Assembly: GCA_036850595.1 (NCBI GenBank)
Contig: CM072159.1
Span: forward strand, 5,483,978 to 5,547,977
Source: Rhyacichthys aspro
Lineage: Eukaryota > Chordata > Actinopteri > Gobiiformes > Rhyacichthyidae
Direction of reading: 5' to 3'
Length of the DNA stretch: 64,000 nucleotides
Shown: in pieces, positions 1 to 11,300 of the stretch
Numbering within the stretch: the first letter of the stretch is position 1
Layout of the letters: each line of letters opens with the position of its first letter
Position numbers and translations under genes: made by a program
Notes under the pieces: generated by a model
The model's database searches: none
What the model saw: only the letters and a program-made list of their open reading frames with translations
Told to the model about the DNA's origin: nothing

Positions 1-71
1 TGATTATTTTAGTCTCTCCTGATTGAAATTATTATGACACCACGTTCTTAGCAAAATGAAGTGGCTCTGGA
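1..71. other. AT-rich sequence, nothing recognised
   Basis: Short leading stretch ahead of the first interspersed repeat. No open frame, motif or repeat that I can support. Confidence 0.5.
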
Positions 72-165
72 ACCCCTTCCATTCAAACCGTTCAAAATCC
101 TACCTGACCAATCATAGCCGTTTATCTAGAATTGGGCAGGCTTTATAAAAGGGTTTGTTTTCTCT
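72..165 (+). repeat. Diverged interspersed repeat, copy 1 (pair at 8036)
   Basis: About 90 bp that align by eye with 8036-8128 in the same orientation. Shared blocks include ctggaacccct, cctgacc-atcata, gtttatcta and gcaggcttta, at roughly three quarters identity. The two copies are 8 kb apart with unrelated flanks, which suggests copies of a dispersed element and not a local duplication. No coding capacity is visible. The class is unknown; a non-autonomous DNA element is my guess because no A-rich tail follows either copy. Confidence 0.6.
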
Positions 166-1689
166 GTTTGGTTGTATGGTGCAGAGGCAGTTTTTTCTGT
201 GTATGTTGGTACTACCCTATGGATTCTGATTGCTTGTTTGCTTCTGTATCCAATTCCTAAGGTAGTTTAATGTGCATGTATTTGTTCCACCTCCTGGAAA
301 TCAAACTGGAACCTCAAGCTTGAGATCAGACTATGTTTCTGTATGAAAGAAAAAAACATGCAATGAATTAAATTTTCCTATCCAGAATGTAAGAGACATT
401 CTGATAGAAGTAAATAAGGATAGGCTGAGTTCCCGGACGGTTTATAAAACCTGACCTCTGTGTTGGGAGGATATGATATGACAGATGTTATGGCATATGC
501 AGAAGTTCTGTGTTAATGACATTTACATATGCTGTGGCCTCAGAGAGCACTTGAACTGTGTGTTGAAGAGAGGTGTTTATTTTTATGTTTGAGCATAACT
601 GCACACTGCACCTTAATGTTTTCAGCGGATAATGAGAGATTGTTTATCCAGACAGATTGTCATTGACAATGAGCACCATCCCATCAGCTAAAACAACACA
701 GCTGCCTCTGTGAGGACACATAGCAGAAATATTTAATTGGTGAGTGAAGCCACTCTGAACAAAAGAGGAGATTTAAATACAGGCTTGAGACATTCATATT
801 TAATTCCACTGGTGGTAATTTGTTGTACATTCATTAGTACGTCGTGTAAAACAGTGAGAACATGAACAGAGCGCAACCTGAGGGAGAATGTTAACACTGG
901 CATACTAAGTAATAAGGTATGTATTGTGTGTGAAACAGTAAATGTGTGGACCATTTGTGATTCTGATTCTTATTTTAGTTATTACTGAAAGACTGGACAT
1001 AACATGCCCAGACTTACTTCTAACTTCTGATACAGCTTTTTTAATTTTTTTGCCTTTTCTAACTATGGCTTAATAATGCTAAGCCATGAATGTTAATACT
1101 TCTCATTTGAACCACTTACCACTCCACATAAACAAAAAGATAGTGTTTACATCAAAACATTTTTTGCATTGATCATTGGTGAACATGTGAGCAGTTGATA
1201 TTAATGTGTAGTTTAGCCATCTTTATGTTTGCGTCTGATCCCAAGAATATGACGTATCAATGAACAAAGGCCAGTGTTTGTTCCTGGTTTATTTAATGCA
1301 CAGCCTGCATAGAATAATTTTACAAATGAGGTGTATGTGTATGATTTGACATCTTATACTGTGAGTTTCTACATTTCACCGCTTTGCTGCGATGCACATT
1401 TCAGCAGAATTTTAGAAAATTAATTTTGAAAATGAGTGTGCTCTGTTGCAGTGTGGACGCACAAAAACAACATTGTACAAATCCCTCATGAACAACTAAT
1501 TCCAACTCAAATGGCATGGGCTTAAGCCTTATTATAACGCTCTTTACTTGTCTTTATAATACTAATAAACATTCATTCCTATAGGAGATTTAAGCTTCAG
1601 GCTGCAAGGAATCCCACAATTTAGTGCCTAAATTGTGCAGCAGCCGGATTTTCACAATATTTGTGACTTCACAAATCCCCAAAAATCCA
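166..1689. other. Unique AT-rich noncoding DNA
   Basis: No conserved domain in any frame. The longest minus-strand frame (733-954, 73 codons) has no recognisable motif and ordinary AT-rich composition. Nothing else was seen. Confidence 0.5.
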
Positions 1690-1905
1690 TCTTGTACTGT
1701 TACAAGCAAACTGTCCACACCCTGACTGACTGTGGCCCAGCCAATGATGTGGCAATACCTTTACTAATATAAACAACATCATTCTGCCCTGATTGGAAAA
1801 CCACTGTTACTCACAAATGAGAAATCCAATCACCAACCAGGTATTCATTTAAAGTACCTGCCCTTTGTAAACACTTTCTTTAGAAGCCCTTTCAGATGGT
1901 ATTGT
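1690..1905 (+). repeat. Diverged interspersed repeat (pair at 52355)
   Basis: Shares an ordered set of blocks with 52355-52600: a -caatg-tgtggca- block, ttactaatataaacaa, ctgattgg, and a downstream taaagta--tg-cctt block. Spacing between blocks is similar in both copies, and both read on the plus strand. The two lie 50 kb apart, so this is most likely a dispersed repeat family. No open frame. Class not identified. Confidence 0.5.
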
Positions 1906-3259
1906 GTCATGAGAAGGATTATCTTATATTTGTGCAGCGTGTTGAATTTGCTAAATTAACGACAAAGGATCACAAATTCCTTCAGGAGATTAAATAACAT
2001 GATTCTTGTGGTCATAAAAAAATCTGATTTTATCATGTGAGCAGAAAATTAGACTTAAGTTGTCATCTAACTATAGCTCACCCTATGGCCATCATCTCTA
2101 GCCACCAGTGCCTGTTCTTTTCCAAAAATGACTGAAGAGCATGTCCCTTTGAATCACAGACGCAAAGCTGATTTTCTACTGCAATTTCCCACCATTTCCA
2201 CGAAAAATAACCGTCTGCAAACTACAAACAAACAAGTCACGCAAGCAGCATTTTTAAACACCTCATCAATGGCCTTGACTGGTTCGAGCATTCGCTTCCC
2301 TTTCCCAGTTTGTAATTGTGTTTTTCCTCCCATCTAAGGCACCTGTGTGAATGTTTTTAAAGCCCTGTCAGTCAGAGGCAGGTTTAACAGAAAATAAATA
2401 GATTTTTCTTTATCAATTTGGATGCTCTGGTAACAGCCAAACCACTGGGTAAACAACAGGAGGCAGCTTTTGGATGATAAGCGGCATGTAAGATGGGGAG
2501 CTGTCTGGGAGGCAGCCAAATTACTTTATTCTAATGAGAAAAATGTGAATATAGCGTGCCACATGAACATGGTGTAAAATGAGCGCAACAAGTGAAACTA
2601 TACTGGAAGCAGTTTGGGTTTTAATTCACCAATCACATTTGTTAGTAAATGTTTGGCTGACAAAATTAAAATCCAAATGGAGTAAAGGGTGAAAGTGCCC
2701 TGTGTTTTGGGGCTGTGGATAATAGAGGCATAATATAAAAGCACCTTTAGCGACAGAAGAAAATCATTTTGTTATCTCTGAGATGAGCGCCATTAAAGAG
2801 CTGGAGAACTCCTTGAAAGTTTAAAATCCCTTTGAATATAAAATGAAAGAGAAATGACATTTACAAATGGACGAGTGAGATAGTGGTGTAGTCAAGACCA
2901 CACTTATCAGCACTGATTCATGACAAAGATGAGACGGTGCTGCTCATAAGCTCCTTTCATGGTCAAGTTTCCGAGATAGGAAGTCTTTTTTCTGACTTTA
3001 TTATGTTCATGTGCTTTCAACTCAAAAAGTCAGGATGTTATTTGTTAAGTTAGAGCAACTGAATTATTAGCTTTTAAAGTTATTTGTTAGCATTTAACAT
3101 TGACTCAGTAAACTCAAATAATGTATAACCTCTATAAAAAGCCCATGTGACTCTTACATGACTAGCATTCCATAGTAGTGTGTGTACTTCACAAATTAAA
3201 ACAATCACTGTCATGTTTGTGATGCACATGACATCAAATCAGAAAGGTTGGCACCTCAT
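1906..3259. other. Unique AT-rich noncoding DNA
   Basis: No gene, RNA or repeat that I can support. Short frames at 2128-2337 (+) and 2334-2519 (-) have no motif and overlap only by chance. Confidence 0.5.
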
Positions 3260-3852
3260 TTTAACCTTTTTGATTTGTTTTTTTTCAAGTTGAGCAAGTA
3301 TTCAAGTGCACTTCTCTTTCATGTGGTGTTCACATGGACCACACTATAAAACAAACTGGAGTGGTTGATCTATTAGTGCGGTTCACTTACGAGTGAATGC
3401 TGCAACATGGATGTCACTGCCCCAAATATAACTTGACCAGCCAGAGTCCAATCAGATCAGTTTTGTTTACAAGAATAACAATAAAATGGTTGGTTCATCA
3501 TCAAACCTGAAACATTCCCATAACTTCAGCTCCCACACTATTGGTCACAACCAGCAGCAGGTCCAGTAAAAAATGTAATGCCTTAAAAAAGACAATATGG
3601 ATTTCTGAATTTTTAAGTCACAAATCTCACAAGGATACAGCTGCTGCACAAGGTAACCACAGGTTTAATTGAAATTGGCCACAGACCTCTAATTGGACCA
3701 AATATGTGAAAAGCTTAAGATACAATGCAACAATCATGTGACTTTATTGCAAAATGAGCAGAGGCAAAAAGTGGAGCAATGAGGAGTTAAAATGTCTTGT
3801 TAGTGTGGAGCAAAGGGACTTGGCCAATTTTACCACCTCAAGCCTCCAATGA
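3260..3852 (+). mobile_element. Decayed Harbinger-like element with Myb/SANT-like remnant
   Basis: The 5' part (3340-3500) carries the -gtgcggttcactt- and -ccaatcagatcag- style blocks common in fish Harbinger-type non-autonomous elements. At 3754 an ATG opens a 32-codon frame ending at 3852. Its first residues, MSRGKKWSNEELKCLVSV, fit the opening helix of a Myb/SANT-like domain: a basic patch, the conserved Trp, then an acidic -NEE- and Leu-rich helix. Myb-like proteins accompany the transposase in autonomous PIF/Harbinger elements and bind the element ends. The frame then leaves the family pattern and stops, so the gene is dead. No transposase partner was found nearby. A host-derived SANT paralogue fragment is a less likely alternative. 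Confidence 0.5.
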
Positions 3853-6800
3853 TAGCACATATTATTAAAATGAATACATATTATTGACATTGGTTGACAC
3901 TAAAGAAAAAGGACAAGTGTGATGTACTCTAAAAGACCCCATATTTGAAGAGAGTTTTCTACCCAGTCGCCATAATATTGCTGGTAAATCATTTGTCTCA
4001 AGTACTTCTAAATGGTTCAAGTGAGGTAAGGCCAAGATGTGCTTCATTTGGTCGTAAACTTGACGTTCTTGTAGAAGGTAGTAATCAGAGAAAAACACTT
4101 GATCCAGAGTCACCTTTCTCTGTTGATAGCACTATTAAGGACTATTGTGTGTGCCCTGTGAAAACCTTAGACAAAACAGGATACATTGTTTGTTCACTCA
4201 AGAGACTGAATGAACAGAATTGGGATTGTTTTGGGGGTTTTTTCGGTTCAAGAAATCATTTTGACTTGAGAGCACAACAGCTGCTTACCTCATACAAAAG
4301 TATTTCACATTATTGTTTTGACAAGGTCCCTGTGTGCTGTGTGTTATTTGTTTTCAGGGTTTGATTTTCTGATAGTCCTGGCATGCATCAGCTGGATTTT
4401 TTTGACTCACATCTTAGAGTGGAGGATTACAGCGGCTTTAGACGCCTTTAGAAAGTTGATCCCTGCTCATTCCTCACCACAAAATCATAATGTTCATTTG
4501 TTATTGTCTTTTAGAGAGATTTTTATATTAAATTCTTGTGTTTAAAGTGAAATATATAAAACTATTCCTCCTGTGTTTCAAGCCTAGAAATGCAAATAGA
4601 ATGTCAACAAGCCTGTCAAATCTACTGTCGGCAGATTGAATAAACAACATAATAAATAGACATTTTTTTCAGTTTATGCTGACTAAAACCCCTGGGACAA
4701 GTTAAATGCTAACATATGCAAGAAAGTACAAAACATTCAGATTCATAAACAAGTAAGCTAAACTTTCTTGAAATGATATTGTGAAAAGTTTTTGTTAACC
4801 TACAAGATAAAAATAAATCATCTTGTAATACATAATCTATGGGCATGTTATTTGCATTATCGACATTTAGATTTTGTTTAGTCAAAGATAAACCTGGAAA
4901 TGGACATACATCAGTACTGAAGAGTAATGAGTGTGGTGTCCTGCTGTTAGGATAAGGTTTAAATGACTAACCAGCAGTGTCTCAACAAGATTCACTGATT
5001 TTTGAGTTCAGTGTTCTTTTATCTAATTTAAGAGATTAGTTGTGGCTTTAGCTTGTCTACATAAATAATTATTAAAATGCATTACTTGCATTAGAAAGAG
5101 CCTCTCATTTTTATTAACATATTCTGTTTAAGGTGTGGTCAGGTTGCATCTTAGTAATACGTCATTTTTGTGTTTAGAGTCAAATTAGGCATTAAAATGA
5201 TCTGCTATCTCTTTTGTTCTTTTCCTTCTTGCATAAGCAGATCAGACCTGCCAGTCATTAGTAGATTCTGCCTTTTATGCTGCGCCAGCCTTTGGTCATG
5301 CCCAACAATTAAATGTGCTTTAGATCATTTTATTAATATCCACCCAATTGTTACTTAGCGACAAAGAGCCAAAATCAGAACTGTGTGAGTGTGAGCTCTT
5401 TATTTCTCTTTTATTTCATCTCTTTATTTGTAACTATTAGCTTTCAGTAGGGATCAATCTTTATGCAACTGAACTTTTACTTTTATCGATATCATATGAA
5501 AAGAAACCGCATGTGAATGAATCTAGAAATTGACAAGCTGCATAAAAAAATGAAGAGTTCAAGTAAATCGTAAAATTGTATCCCCTGACAAACTTCTGGG
5601 GGATGAAGTTGGCTGTGTTTCACCTTCACCTGTCAGTAACCCTGCTTCTGAAGAGGACTTTAGACTTTACAAATGGCTGCACATGTCTGCGGAAGAGATA
5701 AAAGCACACATGAGACACTTGAGTCGACTAATGCCATGCCATAATAATGATGTACTGCTCTAAAGGTAACCAGTTATGCAAAATAGGCAATGAAATAATT
5801 ATAGAAAGGTTCTTTATCAGCGTACTTGTTCTGACATCACGTAGCTTCTCATTTAGGGCAATTAGCAGTTAGAAGAGTTCCAACCAAATTGTTTTCTCCA
5901 ACTTGTAATTAGTCTCAATATCCACAGACGTAAAAACCATGAGCACAATCTTTAAGGTTCTTTGTGCAAATATTAAATGAGAGTGTAATAGACCTGTTCA
6001 ACATTTGCTCCTTTCTGACTCCTTTCAGAGTTTTGAAGGTGATTCATCTAGAGGACCTCACTGAATACTGTCCGTGACATAAAAAAATAAATAAAATAAA
6101 TTAGATGAATATGTCTCTAACTTTAAAATATATTTGCTATGACTTTCATGAATGTTTATGAAAGTGTTAATTAAGCATCTGCTTGGCCACTAACATCTGT
6201 AACAACTCCAAACTGCCAAAATGTACCAAGCGTAGCAGCTGAAAAGAAGTGTTTTAGATATAACTATGTCTATGACTATGACTACACTTGCTTTAGGCGC
6301 CAGGCCAAACTGTCCTGTGCAACAGATTACTGGGCGAGTTGTGTTATGTTCCTCTGCACTAAAATGTCATATTTAGCTTTTACATTGACAAACAGCACAA
6401 ACAGGGGCAGTTTCTGTCCTGTCTTTTAAATGATGTCATCTGAATAAGACTTCTCACTGACCCATATAACACATACACAACAGAGCTCGAGGTTCAATCG
6501 CACAATGATCTGTAATGATGGATTTGTCAGTGCCTCAGTGACTTCCAGTGCATTGTCAGCAGAGTAAAAAACTGTAAACTGAAAAATGATCAGAAGCTAA
6601 ATTACTTCAATGAAGTTGCAAAAATCTTTGGAAGCACTGAAATGTTTCTCTATTAAGCCTCATTTACCATCTATGATGCTTACATCTTTTTGGATAAAGC
6701 ATCTAGTGAGTATTATAACAGTATTATGTTCCCTAAAATTGCCCAAACTTATTTTACAAATGTCACCTTAGGCTTTTAACTTCTAAACGTCTAATCTTAA

Positions 6801-8035
6801 CCAATTGTTTAATCCTTACAGTTTCAAAACTGAAATATGACACTTGTCTAGGGATTTGAATTTGAAGTTAGGAAAATATTTGATGGGTCAAGTGATTATT
6901 CTTAACATAAACAAAGAAAGATGCTACTAGAAACAATATCAGCAAACACAGGTCTGCTGACTTGGGGCTTACAGAGAGCTGCCTAACTTCTTTTACCAGA
7001 TTTTGCCTGAAAATAGTCAAACAATGGCAGTAAGCCGGTCAGAGTGTGGCGATGTTCACACAACAAACCCTCTGTATCGCTGTGTCCCTCAGTAAAATCT
7101 GCCAAATAATCCAATAATATTTGGACCCTGTTATTTTGACGAGTCAGTAGAGTCAGCATTTCGCCCGTTCCTCAAACTTTGCTCTGTTTTGTGTTTTGTG
7201 GCAGCGGAGGATTACAGTCTCAGCAGGGGGCCTCCTCTCTCGCTGAGCTGTCACAATAGGAGCTGGCCTGAAATGCTCTGCCTCTCTCTCACTGTTACTT
7301 TCTTTTAATCTATGCTGCCTTCTGCGTGTCACTCGGACTGTCTGTCTCTGTCGGTCGCTTAAATTTATGCTGCCATTCCTCTTTTACTACCCATTACCAT
7401 CTTATAGTGTATCCTCTCCTCTTGCCATAAATCTCTGCCATGCACACCCACCTTTTTATTCACTCTATCCTGCTTCTTGTAGTGTCGAGAAATGGGTTTC
7501 GGTGTTGAGACTGATCTTAGCGCTTTTAGTCTCAATATTATTTACTGCATCTTTATGTGGGATTTTTAATCAAGAATGATCAAGACCCCATGTCCCCATG
7601 GTAGATTTTAATGGAGAACTTTTAGAATAACACTAAAACATAGCTTATGCTAGTGTACTAGTATATGTAGTATGTACATATATTCTGTGCTGTGATTGGT
7701 TTTCACTCAGTCTTGCCTCAAGATCATGACTTGGGTTGAGCTGCATGGTCTTTACTGCACCATAATTGTTAACTCGCCTATTAATCATGGACCATTAATA
7801 CGCATCATGTATCTTCCACTTGTTTTGGACCTAGTTTGGCTCTGGCCTTGGTAGAAGATTACTGTGATGTCTACCATGTCTCAATGAAATTTGAATTGGC
7901 TACAAATGGTAGTATAATGCATGTAACTCTATGTGGTTAGAGATGACAAGTACATTGTAGGCTCCAGCTCAATGGTGGTCAACAACAGGCAGTGTCAACT
8001 TGAGCATTCATGTGTTTAGACAAAAGTGATTCGGT
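3853..8035. other. Long noncoding stretch, AT-rich
   Basis: The largest frame (3945-4364, +, 139 codons) starts with a hydrophobic run but has no domain, no Cys spacing pattern and no splice context I trust. At 6085-6105 there is a short A/T-rich run. At 7180-7300 composition rises in GC and includes a CTCF-like site (separate entry). No other structure supported. Confidence 0.5.
7219..7232 (+). promoter_or_regulatory. Possible CTCF-core-like site
   Basis: The string ctcagcagggggcc matches the AG-rich core of the vertebrate CTCF motif except for one flanking base. It sits in a locally GC-richer patch. A single weak match of this length will arise by chance in 64 kb, so this is only a pointer. 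Confidence 0.2.
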
Positions 8036-8128
8036 CTGGAACCCCTCAAATTCAATCAGTAAGACCTGACCCATCATAACTGTTTATCTAAAACGGAGCA
8101 GGCTTTATGTGGTGCTTTGTTTCTTTGA
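8036..8128 (+). repeat. Diverged interspersed repeat, copy 2 (pair at 72)
   Basis: Second copy of the repeat seen at 72-165, same orientation. The core blocks ctggaacccct, cctgaccc-atcata, gtttatcta and gcaggcttta are in the same order. The sequence on either side may also belong to the element, but copy 1 is not similar there, so I limit the call to the alignable core. Confidence 0.6.
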
Positions 8129-11097
8129 CACTAGATTGTGTCAGACCAGAGAAATATCTTCTACAATCGCTCAATATTTTAGACACTGTCAGATATTTGT
8201 CATTGGTAATCTCTGGTGGTAATACTAGCATCTAGTATACTTTTTGCTATGCAAGTGATGTAAGCTATACTTTACACTGTACTTTTTAACACTCCCGTCA
8301 GTGTTCCCAGCAATGGGTCCTGAGAAATTAAGACTGAAACCCCATCTGTCCTCCATCATTTAATTTGGATTTAGAACACTAAGACCTTCAGGAAATTATT
8401 ATAACAAACTGGTGACATATTAATTCCAGCTTTATAATGACTAAATTATTTTGAGGAGCTAATACATAAGAGTGATCAATGGAAAATATCCTGATATTTG
8501 AAAGTGTCATCTAGTGAGAAGGAAAAAACAATGTGTAACCTTAGTTTGGAGAAACATCTATGAAAAAATGCCCAAAAGAGCTCACATTAAAACAATACAA
8601 TCAACAAATATATGATCAATGGCTGCATGAGAATAATTTTGAATTTCAATTTTCCATGTGGTTCTTCTGTAATAGTGAACTTTGATGTGCATTTCTGCAG
8701 TATTTAGTTACAAATGTGGAATATCAAGCCCAGAACTTTGTCCCAGTGGCCAGAGGGGATCTTAACTATTGATGTGTAAGTGCCTCAGTGAATCCTATTT
8801 GAAAAATAATTTATTTAAATAATTATGTTCTTCATTAGTTTAATTAGGTTTAATTTAGTCTCTAAATGAATGAATTTGAACATTTTCTCTGACCTTTCCC
8901 TGACCCCAGTTCTTATTAACTAGATTTTTCTAAGAAATACTATCTCAGTGGATTTTGCACATGCATCATTGTCAGATTTTACTGTCTCTCTTTCTTCTAC
9001 TGTACACACTTCTGTTTTTTTTCCACGTTCTTCTGTCACACTTCCTCTTCTTTTCATTTCCAACAAAAGCTTGTTGATCCATAACATAAAAGACAACTCT
9101 CAGAGTGCTCTGGCTGTACTCTGATAAGCTTCCAGCCCTTTTCTTCTCTCAGTTTGGAGCCAAATGAACCTTGGTTGGTCCTTGATGTGGTCTTAAGTAT
9201 GTTTTAGTTTCAATATAAAAAAAAAAAAAAAAACATAGCCTTGGAAGAAATCACCCTGTTGCTTTTTCTTTAAGTGATCTGTTCTTACTTTCTGCAAATA
9301 ATTTATTACTTCACAATGTTGTTTTCAAAACCACACTAACTGAGACCAAGTTTTGGAGTGACTGGAGTTAACCAAAAAGAACGAGAGACTTTTTTGGCAA
9401 ACAGGAATAAAGTTCTTTGTAAGAACTCTGTAAAGAAGAAAAGGAATGGGTTATTTGTGATTAGAAAGAAAATAAAATGCAAATTAAAGTTGTTCCTGTT
9501 TGGATTATTATATGCTGGATTTTGTAAATAAACTTCATGGTCTCATGGCTTATCCTCTCTTTTAGCACTTTTCAGTCTCTCAAATTCAGGTTTACTCTTC
9601 TATGAGCTGGGATTGGTTTAGGGATTGAACATGGTCAGAACAACATATTTTTGTCACTGTTTTCTTCACACGGAGCAGGTAAAAAAGGTCTAACACGATC
9701 AATGTGACATTCATTGATTTTCTTCTTCAAGAAAAGCCTGCGTATTTATCTTTTTACATTTTCCTTTCCACAAAGACTATTACAAACCATGGCCATCAGT
9801 ACAATGAAGACTGTTATTAGTTTTAAAAGCTTGCTCTAACCATATTGAATCTTTTTTATTCTATATTGAGATAACACAGCATTTTCTTATTTTCTTATAA
9901 ACTAGTACAAGCTGCAAACCATTTCACTTTACTTAGCGCTGAAATGTCTGCTTCTTCCTGAAATATCTGTGCACATCTTTGAGAAAAGATTACAGCAATC
10001 AAATGTTATGTTAAAGCCAATACAGCAGCACGAAGTGGGTGTACTCTTTGGTGTTCTGCCAGTGTGTTTAAATTACATTCAGATTTTTCTCCCTTTAGGT
10101 TTTTTCATTAAATAAAGCACTGTATCTAAAGTGGTCGTTACGTGCTGCCCATTTTCTTTAGTTCTTTTCTTTCACATATTTCTCCTTTGAGGATAAAACA
10201 GTAGGAGTCACAGCAGGGGTAAAGACACGGGTACTTTATTTTAAGACATGACTGTCACACACTATTTTGCAAGGGCACCGTTTGATGTCATCCGCTGGCA
10301 AAAGAACAGGGAGCAAAATGCACTATGAGACCCATAAAGAAAAAAAATGAAAGGGATGGTTTTTGGTTTGTTATGCTGAATTGCAGTAGACAGAAGTGGT
10401 GGGACAGGGGTAGGGCTTTCTGCAGACCCATCTGGGATGAGGGTCCAGCCAGCAGGCTTTGGCTCCTGCCTCTTATTCAATGCAAATGGGGTTTCCACCA
10501 TCCCAGCGCCTGTAACTGTACTGCTACATTATATTTGAGGAGCTGGGTTTTCCTGATAACACTCCACTTTGCCTCTGCCTGCTGATTCTTTCTCAGACCA
10601 CAGTGTGTCCTTGTTCTTTTACTTTCATATTTCATCATATGACTGCCATCTATTACTGTGTTTGTGTCAAACACCTGCTTCCAAACACAGGCTATTATCC
10701 TACTGCCGTCAGTGGAATGATTGCTTTCTTCCTCCCTGATCTCAGAAGAATGCTCAAAAATACTTACCAACTTATTATCTTTAATGTACCCTTTGGTAAC
10801 CAATCTTTCACCATTCTGTACAGGAACTCCCTATTAAAAAAAAGAAAAAAGAAAAGGTCAGCAGCGTGTCCATACAAACCTGACAGACAAAAGAGAGACA
10901 TAAGTGGACTCGGGTTCATCAGACACAACTCAGGGTTAGAATAACTTAATACCTGCTGTCACAGTGGAACTGAGGGACGAATGATTGTTGTAATAATTGG
11001 TTGAATGTATATATCATGCTTTATTCCTGCATCTCCTGCATGTGGTTTACCAAGATGTAGGATGCAGAGCATAGGGATAGATACAGACAGATCATTT
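8129..11097. other. Long noncoding stretch
   Basis: Contains a short poly-A of about 18 bases at 9217-9234. Several overlapping frames between 10262 and 10944 on both strands are mutual shadows with no domain. No gene or RNA supported. Confidence 0.5.
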
Positions 11098-11145
11098 GCT
11101 GTGGCGACCCCTGACGAGAACAGCTGAAAGGAGAAGAATAAGAAC
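11098..11145. repeat. Probable retroelement 3' tail (gctgtggcgacccc type)
   Basis: The string gctgtggcgacccctgacga followed by -acagctgaaaggagaagaa- resembles a tail found in many copies in fish genomes, where the core is usually gctgtggcgacccct and ends in an AGA/A-rich run. Only the tail survives. The parent family (LINE or SINE) cannot be decided from 48 bp. Confidence 0.45.
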
Positions 11146-11218
11146 AGATCTATGTCCTAAACACCTGCCTTTGGTATGCCTAAATTAAAAACATGGGTCG
11201 CTGTCCCCTTCCAAGTGC

Positions 11219-11300
11219 TGTGGTTTAACTGAGGTTAGAATGCAAAGCTTACCAAATAATGAACCAAAGACAGAAAGTGGACCAAAGTGCTGTGCAGTCA
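11219..11300. repeat. Harbinger-like non-autonomous element fragment, copy 1
   Basis: Shares -gaccaaa-g-cagaaagtggaccaaa- and -gttagaatgcaaa- blocks with 22050-22120 and, more weakly, with 36480-36560. These GGACCAAA-rich tracts are typical of fish PIF/Harbinger-type MITEs. No terminal repeat is visible here, so the copy is truncated. Confidence 0.45.

Noticed and set aside
3945..4364. 139-codon plus-strand frame with a hydrophobic start resembling a signal peptide
   Set aside because: The hydrophobic run is short, there is no cleavage-site or domain pattern, and a competing minus-strand frame covers the same bases.
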